Shown: positions 13,904-26,842 of the stretch, one piece after another
Layout of the letters: each line of letters opens with the position of its first letter
Numbering within the stretch: the first letter of the stretch is position 1
Assembly: GCA_036785705.1 (NCBI GenBank)
Contig: JAWUZG010000973.1
Span: 1-64,000, forward strand
Direction: 5' to 3'
Length of the DNA stretch: 64,000 nt
Origin: Acanthornis magna
Taxonomy: Eukaryota; Chordata; Aves; Passeriformes; Acanthizidae
Translations under genes and position numbers: made by a program
The notes under the pieces: model-generated
Told to the model about the DNA's origin: nothing
The model's input: the letters and a program-made list of their open reading frames with translations, nothing else
Database searches by the model: none

Positions 13904-14309
13904 TCCAGAAATATATCTCTCATATATCCAGAAATAACTGGGTTCAACCATCATTCTCCAATATATACTTAACAAGTAATACAGCATGGTCATTGTGCAT
14001 CTTATTGTGTGGCTGTGAGTCCGAGTTCTATTCAAGGAGCATAAAATTCACAATTCATTTTGCAGTATTTATGATGCAATGTATGAACACAGGTGTTTGC
14101 TGAGCAATGATGAATGATGAGACTAAAAGCCAGACATCTGCACTGAATAACGTGAATAATTCAACTCCTGTTTGCTCCCCAAGAAGCACAGAGGATATGC
14201 ACCTTTAAGCTGCAAATGCTTAACTGTATCAGCTGTCAGGTGCATGTCTCCCCTCAACACTGTGCAGGACACAGACTTCAATTATTTCTGCTCAATTCAT
14301 CACATTTTA

Positions 14310-14623
14310 GCCAGTGTGGAACTCTGTAGTCCACTAACAGCATAAATAACATTAACACCCACACCTTTCACCTTAACCTTTTGTGCAAAGAGGCTAACCA
14401 TTCCTGGAGTCAAAAGAGCCTGATCTTGCCATGAAGTCAATAAATCCTGTGGTTTCACAGGACATGGCCAGTGTGGAACTCTGTAGTCCACTAACAGCAT
14501 AAATAACATTAACACCCACACCTTTCACCTTAACCTTTTGTGCAAAGAGGCTAACCATTCCTGGAGGCAAAAGAGCCTGATGATGCCATGAAGTCAATAA
14601 ATCCTCTGGTTTCACAGGACATG
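14310..14623. repeat. Tandem duplication, 157-bp unit, two copies
   Basis: The unit beginning gccagtgtggaactctgtag starts at 14310 and again at 14467, and the first six bases of the unit recur at 14624. The period is exactly 157 in both steps. The two copies differ at only a few positions, for example ggagtcaaaa versus ggaggcaaaa, gatcttgcc versus gatgatgcc, and cctgtgg versus cctctgg, and no indel is seen. The duplication is therefore recent against the decayed background. The period is not a multiple of three. Two overlapping minus-strand open frames (14300-14521 and 14394-14615) simply reflect the duplication. Confidence 0.97.
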
Positions 14624-16119
14624 GCCAGTTTGGCTACAAAGGCAATTCCCTGCTCACAGCTGGGTATGATATGGAGATACCACCAGTAAAGATTTCTTCA
14701 GCTTGTAATCAGTGCTGTGGAAGTTAGCACCAGCTGGTAGAGGCTGGTGTCTTCTCACCTCTCTCCAAGCACACTTTCAACAACTGGGAGAGAGCTGGCC
14801 CTCATATTATGCTTTCTGCTGTAATCCTAAAGTATCTGGAGCCCTTCAGTACTTCACTTGACTTCATTCTGGTCTGCTAATTTACTTGCTCGAGCTCTTG
14901 CAAGTCCTGAGAGTGCACACTTAATATCTGAAATACAGCTCTTTGAAATCATGCTGGCAAAATAGATGCACATACTCCTAGCTTGAAGCAAAAGGGTAAC
15001 TAACATTCTAAAAGAAAATAAATTTTAAAAAATAGCACAATGCAGGCAGTGCTTTCCTGCTGACAAATTTATAAGACAATGTAGCAGACATGCACTTTTG
15101 AAATGCAGGTGGGCTTTTATTCCTGGCAGTGCAGTGAGAGAGGTAATTCCAGATGTGGGGGAAACGACACCCCTCAAAAAGGGATTTGCAATGATATAGC
15201 ACAGAGGAAGCCTGGAGCAAACTGGCACCATCTAGAAAGCTGGAAGAGAGCCAACCAAATTATGGCCCAGGCTCTTTAGAGCCCTGTCCCCCCCTTCAGT
15301 GGGAACTGCACAGGAAAAGGATGATTGTGAGAGGGTAGATGACAGGAATAGCCTTCATTGCGCATGGAAAGGAGCGTAAATTACAATCCCTTGTGCATAC
15401 AGAGGCAAAACAAGGTTCACAATGCCTTATTATATTAAGCCACATGATGAAAATGATTGTTTACATTGGTTCATTAATGTTTGTACAGGGCTGTGAACAT
15501 GCAAAGTGCTAAGTATCAGCACAAACATCAGTATGGTATCTCAACTTTGACATGTTCGTAAGTGTTGTAACAAAAGAAAACACACTTTACTCCTAACAAT
15601 TATTGTCCACAAAACATGGTGTTTAGCATTTTGTCTCTATACATCATTTCTGACCACACAAAGTCAGAAAAGGCTATCATTACTGTGTATTGTTATACTG
15701 AGTAATTTATTCTTCCAAAAGACTAAATGTGTGCAATCATCAATAAACTAACAAATTCAACACACTAGACTCACACATTTGGCACTGCAAGACTCTGCAA
15801 GTTCTGTGTTGCTAAAAACACCTTTAGTCAGATTTAGTACAATGCCTTATGTTGTACCACCTGGTGAAAGGGAGGTTGTTTCTCAGCTTTCTACTTTATT
15901 TTTTTTATTCTTTTGTAACTCTAGCAGACCTCAAATCAATAGGAGGTTTTAGGATTAAGTGCTGAGATCTATTGCCTGAGTGGAGTACCTCAGCATCTCA
16001 GAAAGGCGGTTTTGTTCGAATGCCAGCTGGAGCAGTAAACTCTATTAACAGAAGAAATATCTGTCCTCATCTCTGCTGAGTGAAAGAGTGAAAGCAAAGG
16101 GGACTGCAAATAAATCTCT

Positions 16120-16460
16120 CCCCCAGCCTCGGGGCCCTGGCAGGGCAGGCCCTTTCCTCCAGCCAGGCTTTCAGCTGAGCAATACCTGCTCATTTCCTGG
16201 ATCAAAGAAAATTCTACAAGGCCTTTCTTGCTGCCCTTTCATATATCCCCCTGCCATCTCCAAAGGCTGGCTGTGTCTCTATGCCTCTCCTGGCTGCAGA
16301 GGCAGAGCTCACCATGTGAACTTGTCAGCTCTGCTCCAGCAGCTCCTCCTCCAAGGCTTCCCAGTGGCGATCAGGGAAAGGGCAGCCTGCCCTGTGCCCC
16401 AAAGGCATCTGCTGAAAGGGGTCACAGGGGCCAGGGCAGGCTTGCCCTCCCCTTAGCTAT
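16120..16460. other. GC-richer island, unclassified
   Basis: A run of C- and G-rich sequence (for example ggccctggcagggcaggccc) with open frames of 122 and 80 codons in two plus-strand frames. Open frames in more than one register point to composition rather than coding. CpG is not enriched enough to call a CpG island. Confidence 0.35.
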
Positions 16461-19400
16461 AGCCTGTTAGAGGAGCATGTGGCAGGAAGGGAATTGTTAA
16501 ACTTCAGGAAGGTTAATAATGAAAAACCCTCGGGGGTTGAGACCAATCTCACTTAATACTTGTATTAATGACTGGCACAAAAGTATAAAAACAAACAAAT
16601 AGATTCCCTGAGACCTACATGTCTGGAGGGAGAGTTGGGGGTTCACAGAGCAGGGGCTGGATTATCTGGAAGGGTAATAGAAATGGGATGAAATTTAATA
16701 GGAGTGTGCAAGGTCAGAAGCTTTGGGACTAATAACAAGACTTTCTGCTATAAACTGTGACGTTGTCAGATGGAGGAGCTGTGTAGGGAGAAGTATATTT
16801 GTAGAATATGGGATGTCTGCAAACCATCAGCCATGAAAAGAGTAAACACATCAGGTGATGTATACTCAGAAGAGTGAAGGAAGATTGATTTTCGTGGTAA
16901 ATGCTCCTTTGAGAGCTCTTCCTTTGAAATACTATTGACAATGCCAACCATGTTCCAGAAAGAGTCCTTCCAACCAGAACAGCCCCAGAAATAGGCTGCA
17001 AAAACCAGCAAGGCAATGTTCTGATGCAACAGGACTAAACAACCTCACTTTTTACTCTAGCAACACCAGGACAAGAAGGACATACCAGGCAAATTAAACA
17101 GTCCAAACAGTCCACATTATGCTAAAAGATACACAGCTATAGGTTTAAGAAGAAAATAAAAAAGAAGCCTAGCAGAAGATTTCTGGAAATGTTTCCCCAT
17201 CAGAATCCCATCATCTTATATGGGGTTTGCAAAGTTCATAGAAAAGTGAAGGTCAGAGGAAAAAATTATGCAACAGGACCCGATTTACAGTAAAAAAACT
17301 ACTACATATACGCTACATATTGGCACCAGATTGTTTTCCAAAACTTTTCTCTGTGTTTCTCTAGAGCAAACTTTCACAAAAATTGTTTTGTTTGGGATTT
17401 TTTAGCGTTGTTGAATAGTGGTGACAAGGTTTTTCCCCTCCATTTCTTGCAAAAGTGCCAATAGCTTTTTCACTTTTCACACTAATGCTGTAACACTGCA
17501 TCCCCCAAACACCTGAAGGTACACCTGACAGCTTGTACCTGCTCTACCCCACAGAACCTCTTTTGAGACAGGAAAGCAAAATGTGCCTATTCTGCCTTGC
17601 TCCAGCTGCCTCCCCCCAGCTGATTGTTACTATCTTTGTGATTTCTAAAAGAGTATGGTGCATTCCTTCAGGCCTGTGCTGTCTGTCACACTTTCCTAGC
17701 CCACCATGAGCCACTCGTAAGAAGTACATCGTCTGCACTGCTGCCCCCACCCAGTTGCCATTGCAGATCCATCCTTTCCCATTGAACAAGACCACTCATT
17801 GTAGAGCAGCCCTGTCCTTAGTCTTGCAGCACAGTAACTGCCCGTGGGTTATGCTCAGAGAGAATAAGCATGCAAAATACTAATCAGGCTGCCAGAAAGA
17901 CTAAACCCTGTGAAAGACAAAATCTGCAACAAGGAGGCCTGAAAAAGTCGTATAAATAAGGCAGCAGCAAGTGTTTTGAGGAATGAGCTCAAGCAAGTAA
18001 AGTGGAATAGAAGAGTTTTCCTGATCTCAAATTCTAAAAGCACCAGGAGCACACGGCTCCTCAGAGCTCTCCCTGTGCCTGACAGTGATTTCAAGAAGCC
18101 AGAAACATCTCATCAATGGTGCTAAGGAAAGCAGGAACGTATTCAGTGTTTTCCTTGACAAGACCCACACACTACAGAAACAGCTGCTGGGGAGGGACAG
18201 TCAACAGCTCAGATCTCCAGCTTGGATGGTCCACAGAAAAAGCAGAAGAGTAGTTAAATTGAATGGACAGAAAATTATGGCCTTCGCTTAGAGAAATGTG
18301 TCCACAATCCCCTGATAACAAATAGCAAAGGCATTTCTTGAGAAAGCTGTTTGCTCTTGAAAATATTAATTTAATCAGATTAGGTTTGGTAAACAAACAG
18401 AAGAAACAGGAACATTCTTGTCAATTTGAACAATACTGAACTTGAAATATTTCTATGCCCCTAAACCAGCATATTATAGAATGCTAATTTTTCCAAGTAG
18501 AAAGACAGAAAATTAAAAAATGTTCAGCTCTCCTGGGGAATGGAAGTTCCAGTTTCCAGTCAGCTTTCTCAGTTGTCATGGACAAACTTAGGCTTTGGAT
18601 TGTCCCCATGCTTTAAGTGGGCTCACAGAATTTCTGCCTTTCACTGAGAAGAAAAAAAAGCATTTATTATGTAACTAATAGCAGCACTGACCTCCTTTGT
18701 CGCACCCTTCCAGGACAGCTTTATTTTGTAGGCTGGAGACAAATGCTCTCTTCGTAAAAGTTAGGTGCCAACTGCTAAGCCATGAATAGAAATAAACAAA
18801 AAGACATTTACAGACCACAACCCAGAAGAATGATCAGTTCCTCGTTGCGTTATATCTATTACCTAGACTTCACTTTTCTAACAGCATCAAACTCAAGCCC
18901 AGTGCTCAAAGCTGCATCTAGTTTGTAAGTAAAACAAGCAAAAGCTTGATTTCTCTGGCTCCTTCTGTTAAAGAGCAAAGGTCTTTTTCACCTGCTCTAG
19001 GAGAACCACTTGAAAATACCAAAGGCCTTAAAAATTTCAATATAAATGAGCTCCAAAAAAAGAAGAGAAACGATTTTCTCACTTCTTTGAGGTTTGCATG
19101 TTAGAATCAGTCTTTCACAATGACTGCACATTAGAAAACTGAAATTGTTGCCAACATGAACTCTACACTTAGATCACAATATGAATTAATGAGCTTGCTT
19201 TTCACCTTTATCTCCCCCTTCTTCAGTGCTTTCCTCCCTCTCCCAAATAAATGAACCATGTTCCTAATAACGTGCTTGAAAGGAAGGCTGGGAAATTTAA
19301 TAATAAAAAGCTCTCTGAAATTAAGTTTCTGGCAGTGCTTTAAAAAAAAGAAAATGTTATTACTTGGTCATTTGCTTTTCCCCAAAGCAAATTTCAGTCC

Positions 19401-22049
19401 TTTGAGGACCGCACAAATATAAAGCAGATCATTTACAAACCTTTTATTTGGCAATTTGCCTGGTCCAAATAATCAACTATAATAGGAATTGCCAACTGAG
19501 TATTTAAAGATTCTAGTATAGGAAGAGAAACTGCACATTGCAGAAAAAGAAAGTTTCTGTCTAAACTATCAAATACTGGACTTTCAATGGGGCATAAATT
19601 GTTGAGTATGTTGATGTTCACAGGAAATAGAAGGGAGTATTAAGAAGTGAAAACCCAATATTATAATTGCTGGAGTTCTTATCACATAAGAAGTTTCCTA
19701 ATCTCAGCTCTTTTGCATTGGCTGCACTGAAGATGACGAAGAGGAAAATAGTGAGTTTGCCTTAGATTATTCAAGTCCAGAAGCACAAATGGGAAAATAT
19801 TCAGTGACGCAACCCAGACTTTTCCTCTGCTCATGTCTTAGCAAAAGGAATTATCAAAATACTCTTGACAATTTAGGAAACTAAAAAATGTCAACTAAAT
19901 GGGTGAAAACTTAGGAAAACAAATGCAAGGCTAATTCTCTAATTTTGCATCAGCTACAATGTTTTAGGGCTCTTTCTTACATAGGTCTCAAACTACAGTG
20001 TATGAAAATCAGGCTCCACTGAATTTTCTAGGAATTTTCCTGTTGCACTGGGTCAGGACTGTGCTATAATGAAATACACAATTCTGTCGATTTATTTAGC
20101 AAAAGCTAAACTAAGAGCTTAGGATATTGACATACATATCAAGGTCATCTTCCTTGTAAAATAAATATGGGCCAAGAAATTGGATTTGGAGTTTCAGGTT
20201 GAAAACCTGTTAGGTCCTGGCCAAGTTTAAATTTGGACAGATTAAAACTTGGAAATCTATGCAAATGACACCTTGACATTTACAGGTAGGGAGCTTGTAA
20301 AACTATTAATTTTTGACTGAGAAAAGTTGGGAAAAGGCATACATGTATCCGAACCTGATAGCTGGCTCTGGCTTCTATTTTATGGTTAGTATGTGGTCTA
20401 TGCAACAACAGCAGAGCATTTAGAGGGATCAAAGGTACAAATTCTGAGCCCTTTTTCACATGCTGAGAAAATTCTACTGGAAACTATGTTTTAAAGTGGC
20501 CAGGATTTTCAAAAGACTATGAATAATTTCTAAACAGCTTCTTCCAAGTTTAGAAGGAGAAATTATGAAAGAACAGTTATTCTTCAATCACTACTTTAAA
20601 TAAAATTAAAGATTGAGACTATATAAGTGAAATTTTGACCCTAGGAAATAGAAAGAGAAGTTATGCATGCCAGTATTTAAGATTTAAATTCAAGCACCAT
20701 TTCAACCTTAATTACCAGATCACTTATTTGATATAAATCATTAATGCAAACCAATATATTTTATTCTTTTACCTTAACTCTAAAACTTCTAATCACTTTC
20801 TACACACAAAGTTTAGCAATGAAATGTGTATGTAGTATTACTGAAGCATTCCATATAATCTTGATTCTATCTTGATTTCTCTCACACATACAGATTTGTG
20901 AAAAACAGACATAAAAGATTTTATCTGTGGAACTGTCTTCAACAGCAGTTTTAAAAGAAGAAATCTATGAAGGCTTACAGAAACCTCCATTTCTCCCACA
21001 GGAAATGTTAAGATCTTCTGAATAATTACCAAGAATAAGATTTTTGCATACAGATTTCTGATTCAGCTGCAAGTAAGTTGCTCTGATGTGGCTGGACAAC
21101 TCCCTGTGCTTTGAGAACTAGAGGAGGCTTAGAAGCAAAACCTCATCTCCACATTCAGCCTGTTAAGTGCAGAATGGTTAAAAAGCATCATCTTCTCCCT
21201 TACAAGGACAACATGGAAAGGTGCTTCCCTGCCACCACTGCTGGCACATTTGAAGCCTCACTTTCTCCTACAAATGCCTCTTTCAGCAAGATCTCTTAGC
21301 ACAGGCTCTTGGCTGTCTCCTGTATTCCAAGCAGTGTAAAGCATTTCCAAAATTCTTCTGTCTTTTCAGAAGCACAGAAGACACAGTCTTTTCTGGTTTA
21401 GCTTAATTAAAGCAGCTCCCCCTGATAAAAGGTCAGGTTATGCCTTTAAAAGGTTAAATTATGCAACATAATCAAATTAGGTTTTGCCGTGGACAGGCAT
21501 AACTAAAGCTGCTTTTTTCTCCCCTCATGAATAGGAATTGTGTATTTATACCAAAAGCGAAAAGAGCTCAGTGAAAACTGACAAAGTGTGTATAATCCTT
21601 GGATGAAGTAGAAAAGCCAGAATCCATAAGCAACTTTATGTAAGAAGGATTCCCAAGTGGAGAATCACATCCTGAATGATGTTACTTTTCAGAGGTGAAA
21701 AAGGAGCAGAGAGATTATCCCTCTACATCTTCTTCATGCCTGGTGTAAAATAAAGTGGGTTTTCTGGAAAAAAAAACAAACCAAACCATGTAGCTTATGG
21801 ATTCACTACTGAGCTAATCCCAGCTGTTCTGGGAGGAGAGATGCTCTGCTCCTGAAAGATAATCATTCATGGCTTCTTGCACCAAGAGGAACAGAGTTTT
21901 TACACACCCTTCCAGAGAGACAACAGGCACCTACAGCTTTACTCAGCTGAAAAGGTCAGAAAATGACCTTCTCTAGTTTTGGAGTGAATTCTGAATTAAG
22001 TAACCAAATACAATCATACAGTGGATTCCACATTTCTGGAGCCTGCTTC

Positions 22050-23110
22050 TGATGTTCTTCCTAGTTCTGACAAAAAGGGTTTGGCTGAGAAGAGCCAGAT
22101 CTGGCCTTTCATTGACAACAGGCTGCATTTCACTTGAGAAGATGCTCCACTCCACCACACATCACCTGCTTCAACAACAACACAGAAGCCTGGGAGAAGT
22201 GGTACTTGCTCTTACAGCATCATTTGAAGAATCCTCAACAGAAGACAAGCAAGGAGATGCACTGAGGGCATGGAAAAGCCACCAGGACATGGCTGTGACG
22301 CTGATGTCCCTGAAGAGGGGTGTGCACCACACAGTGGGCTGTACATCCCAGTGCCAGCAGCTCCCTGGGTCTTTGTGTGCCTCAGTGCCACTGTACAGGG
22401 GTGGCTCACCACAGCTCAGCACCCCTCCACCTACTGCAACATTCCTTTCAGTGTTGCTGTCCTACAGGATCACTCTCAAATTGCAGACCTCAGACTACCC
22501 TGGAAATTGAAATCCTCTGGAGAGTAAGTGCAAAGAGGATTACCTGTGACTCCCACTTCTCACCCAGCTGCACCACCATGGCTCCTCTGACCTCTGCAGT
22601 GGAACACAGGTCACACAGGCAGAACAGCAAAGCACTTTGGGGGCTTATTTTACCTTTTCCTCCCAGGAGAAAGGAAGACAGAGGTAAGAAACACTACTTG
22701 CTAATATTTTTATTCTGACTATACACTTCCCTCCCTCTTCTGGTTTGCGACATTTCGCTGCTGCTGCTGACTGAGGTTTGCCACACTTCCCCACAGAGGG
22801 GGCAGCACATGTGGGCCAGTCTGGCAAAGACTACCCTCTCCTTGGACACTCATACCCCTCACTCAGCTCAATAGGGCTCTTCTCTCCATGACCAGTTTTC
22901 ATCCTCATCCCCATCCTGCAGCAGGAGCAGTGCAGTGTAATCCCTTACTCTGTGGTGCAAGAAAAATCAGTGCAGCTCATATTGCAAAGTCCCCAGGCAG
23001 CTCTACCTGGGAGCTTTCACACTACACTGGTTGGAGTTTTCATTGCCTTCCTGGCCCCTCGGACACCAGCACCTCAGAGGATTACACTGCTGCTCATTCA
23101 AGCAATAATA
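22050..23110. other. GC-richer island with many overlapping open frames
   Basis: This kilobase carries open frames of 60-152 codons in most frames of both strands, which is how stop-poor, GC-richer noncoding DNA behaves. Two splice-like segments can be drawn (22468-22523 ending at agagtaagt, and 22667-22683 between cttttcctcccag and gtaagaa), but their combined reading is unconvincing. An unclassified old repeat or an lncRNA exon cannot be excluded. Confidence 0.35.
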
Positions 23111-23700
23111 GTGAGTTTCTGGGTAAGCAGAAATGTAATACTTCAGGTGAAAGAGAAGATTTTTAAACAGAAAGTTACTTCACTTGACTGAGATGGATGG
23201 CATAGCCTTATGTCAATTCCTGTATTTTATCTACAGGAAAGATCACCTCCTACAGTCCTTTAAGAGAGACCTACAGCAACCAACAGAGAATGGCTGAAGT
23301 TAAACACCAGCTTGGTTCTGTGTTTCAGACTTCAGAAAACCTTGGGGTGGCCAATTCAAGAAACAGATCTGAATCCAAAATCCAAACCCAGAGTAAAGAT
23401 GCAAAAAACCTCTGGGGTCCTTGGAGTTCAATGTTCAAGGCATCCTAAAATATCCTAATTGTGGTACTGCTGCTGACAGACACAGAAGCCACAGAAAATG
23501 TGATCTCTTCATTCAATGCAGTCCTACAGCAACTGAAGCTTTTCTCATCTGCATTTAAGTCAATATCTCTTATAAATCTTTCTACCCATATATAGAGTGG
23601 GGCTACAGATTCAGAACTGCATTTGCATTTATGTGTCTCTTGGTTCCTGGTGTAGATGTAGGAACTTTCCTAGGCTTTCCTGTAAATAATCCTTGCAGAC

Positions 23701-23726
23701 AAAACAAAACAACAACAACAACAAAA
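23701..23726. repeat. CAA-rich simple repeat
   Basis: The tract reads aaaacaaaacaacaacaaca followed by acaaaa, with four to five CAA units in the middle. It is low-complexity sequence of no clear origin. Confidence 0.85.
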
Positions 23727-26700
23727 GGAAAAGTAGGAGTGAAATATTTTCTGTTAATATAAATAGCTTAGGCAAGAGGTTAAGCTCATTCCTCCCAGAG
23801 GATGGGGAGATTCCTCTCTGATTAGATTTCAGTAGAGTAGGAAGCAGAGAATTAGATGATGAGACAACATCTCCCACTCTGGACAGACGGAAGTGTTTAA
23901 AACATTTTTAAAACATAATGAAATGACTAACAGATTTGGGTTTCAGTTTTTAAAATAATGTACTTAACTTTTAAATGCACCTGAATTTCATTCATTGCAG
24001 TGTTTAGAAAACATTTATCTTAATACACTCCATCAAACAGTGATAAGCACAATTTCCCTTTTATTAGTGTTGATTTATATTTATGAACATTTATCTTAAA
24101 CACTTCCTTCCCTTCCAATGTTTAAATTTTCTTTATAATTATGTGAACATCTTCTGTATTACAGGTCATCTACACATAAATTATTTTTCCTCAAAACATA
24201 AATACGAACAATAACCCTGTTTCTGTAAAGATCACTACAAATACCTTGAATCTGTTGAAAACTGAAGCTAAAGCCACAATGTGTATTCCTCTTAAGTCCT
24301 ACATAAGCTGTGAAAACTTTGATTCTTTAGCTCAGCTGACTTAACAAAAACCCCACTAAATCAAACAAACAAAAAAACCCGCATTTTTTTTAACTATTAG
24401 TTCTCTCCTGTGCATGTAACCCAAGATGGCATTTTTGTCAGACAGAGACAGCTGGCAGCAAAGTTGCCTGTCTCTGTTTTGCAGATATTTGTAGTTGCCA
24501 GCTATTTGGAAGATTCCCCAGTCTTGTCTCACAGCAAGTCAGATTGTGTACCCAGCTGGCATCAAGCCACAGCCACTGTGGCAAACTGCAAAAGACTCTG
24601 AAGAAGGAACAGATTTTCACAGAAAGACTAAAAGAAAGTAATTGGACTATGAAGTGCAAGACAAAAAGTTTAAGGTATTCAGAATGAAAACCTCTGCAAG
24701 TTTTTTTTGGAGCTCTGCATTTCAGAATATCTTCTAGTTGGGATCATCTGTCCTTTCCGTGGGAGTGGCACCAGTGTGCATCTGTGAAAGCTGTCTAATC
24801 CAATCCCCCTGATCACATTAAGAGAATTTGTAGCATGTCCTTGAGCTCTTACCTGATTCTAGACAGAAGACATTTTAATAATAACTTCTTTAAGACACTC
24901 TAAACTTCACAGGACCCTGAACAAACAAAAGTAGTTTTGAAGTAATGCACTTTTGTGGGAACAGCTATAATGAATCTTATATTCTGATGAGCTCCTAAAG
25001 AGTTAGGACAGAGTAAGGAAATACAGAAATTAATACAGACATATTGATTAATCAGCCTATTTCGCAACAGTTGGGATGGTGAAAATGTCCATTCTGCACC
25101 CTGGAGAGCACACCCAGCAGTGAGCTCAAAGGGAGCCCCAGCACCAATGTGCCACCAAGGAAGGGACTCAGGTATACCAGGCAGTGCCTGCTTTGCCTCC
25201 ACCAGGACTCCTCACAGGGACTGCAGGGATATTTATAGTGGTGTTCAGCACCAGCTGTGCCAGTATGTGTGCACAAACATTCAGAAGGAACAGGGAAAGA
25301 AACGCCCTACTAGAGCATCATGGATGTAATAACCACTTATTGCAGCAAAGCCACAAACAATTTGAGCAAGCCTTCACCAAAATGCTATTATCAAAGCAGG
25401 GGCAAGAAGTACACGGCCATAGAAGGGACAGCAGTCATCTAGAAATCACAGGAAACAGAAGGCAGAAAGCCATGAGAACCACACTGATGATGGCTAATGA
25501 GAACTCAAAGGGAAAAAATTCCAATTCCTCTCCTCATACTTGGCCATATTTTGAGCCACAGCTGCTGATGCTCACTTGCAACACTGGGGAAAATTATTTT
25601 AAAGAAGAAACTTCCAAAACTATGCAACTGTTCCTAGAAATTTTCACTATTTAGCAATGTATAAATCAGAATTACACATCAGCTTTGCCATTCATACCCT
25701 GGATTGTTGTTTCCATGGGCTGTCAAACTGTCTGTCTCTGTACCCTTACTTAGTGATTCACTTGTCACTTGCCTTAAAAGAAAACAGCTTTAAAATCTTG
25801 ATTTAACAGGAACAGTAAAAGGAAACACAGAACAGCACATTATGAAAATGCCTTATAAAGCATCTGTTACAAACCTTCAAGTTTATTGCTTAAGGGATGG
25901 CAGCAGGTGTCCCATGCCCTGAAGCTGGTGAAAAATCTCTCCTACACTGCAAAGAACACCAGCAGTGTCAGACTCTGAGCATGAGCATGGCTCATCAGTT
26001 ATTTAGCCAATCTAAAAGCCACAAACTTGGGTGTAGTCTAAGAATGAGAGTGCAGATCAGAAGCATGACAAAGACCTTAGCACTCATTTGAGAAAATTAT
26101 TTGAACTCCAAGAATCTCGAAGATAGATCATTTTTTGGTGCCTAATAACTGCTCTAGCATTAAAATGTTAGTTAGCAATGTTTGTTAGTTGCTTTTGGTT
26201 GAGTTCCACTTGTCTTTTTACTGATTCTTTCTCTTCTGCCATAAGATTAGGGTGAGATTAGGACATAATTTGTATGCACTGCTCTGTTCCCACTTTAGGG
26301 ATGCCACAAAGTGAATATTTCTGGATTCTGAAAGAATCAGCTTTAACTCAGAGGGATAGAATTACTGTGGGAGTCCACTTCAGTTTGTTCTTTGTAGGTA
26401 TTTCCCTCCTACCCCAGCAGCTTTCATCTGCAGATACTAGCTTTGCTACAGGTAGTAATAGTAGATTTCAACTCCCCTGACCTTCTTTTCAGCTAGCACC
26501 ATTTCAGTGTAATTCTTTAAATCCTCCCTCCCTATACTGATGGCCATTTTGGAGTCCTTGGGGCAGGGAGAATGTCTTTAACCAGGCAGACCTATTCCAT
26601 ACATCTCCCTTTGCCCAACAGTGCTGCACACCCACCTTGCCTTTCCCTTCTTTCCCATCTCCTCTCCTTTCACACACCAAAAACTCCAAACTGTGCTATG

Positions 26701-26818
26701 AGAACTAATTTTGATAACTGAACTTTTAAGCCATTTGTAAAACTGAAGCCAGACCGTCCCGTGTGCCCCGCAAAACTTTTTTGCAATCATTTCTTCTGCT
26801 CCCTCATCCAAGCCACAG

Positions 26819-26842
26819 ACAGGAGTCCAAGACAGATTGCAG
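26819..26842 (+). other. Candidate 24-nt microexon
   Basis: A pyrimidine-rich stretch (tttcttctgctccctcatcc) leads to agccacag at 26811-26818. A 24-nt segment follows and ends in ttgcag before gtatttt, a usable donor. All three frames are open. In the frame that starts with one base and leaves two it matches the phase of the 33380-33493 candidate downstream. A segment this short can arise by chance, so it is a lead only. Confidence 0.15.

Larger units (their letters stand above)
14624..26818. other. Noncoding block, no supported gene
   Basis: About 12 kb with no confidently recognised transposon and no exon I would defend. It includes GC-richer islands (16120-16460 and 22050-23110), a CAA-rich low-complexity tract (23701-23726) and a minus-strand splice-framed but closed stretch (24853-24994). 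Open frames up to 156 codons (25184-25654) are within the range chance gives here. Confidence 0.6.

Noticed and set aside
14300..14615. Two overlapping 73-codon minus-strand frames with near-identical sequence
   Set aside because: They are the same stretch read twice because of the 157-bp tandem duplication. The period is not a multiple of three and there is no other sign of coding.
22052..22718. Overlapping 152-, 132- and 85-codon open frames
   Set aside because: Open in several frames and on both strands at once, which reflects GC-richer sequence rather than coding.
23237..23449. About 70 codons open after the acceptor tattttatctacag
   Set aside because: No donor of reasonable quality before the stop, and no nearby polyadenylation signal. 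An open run of this length is common by chance.
24485..24601. Open segment after a strong acceptor (tctctgttttgcag), 38 codons to a stop
   Set aside because: Protein-like at first sight, but no usable donor follows and no polyadenylation signal is seen close downstream to make it a terminal exon.
25184..25654. 156-codon open frame, plus strand
   Set aside because: No recognisable domain, no splice support, and composition like the flanks. About one such frame is expected by chance.
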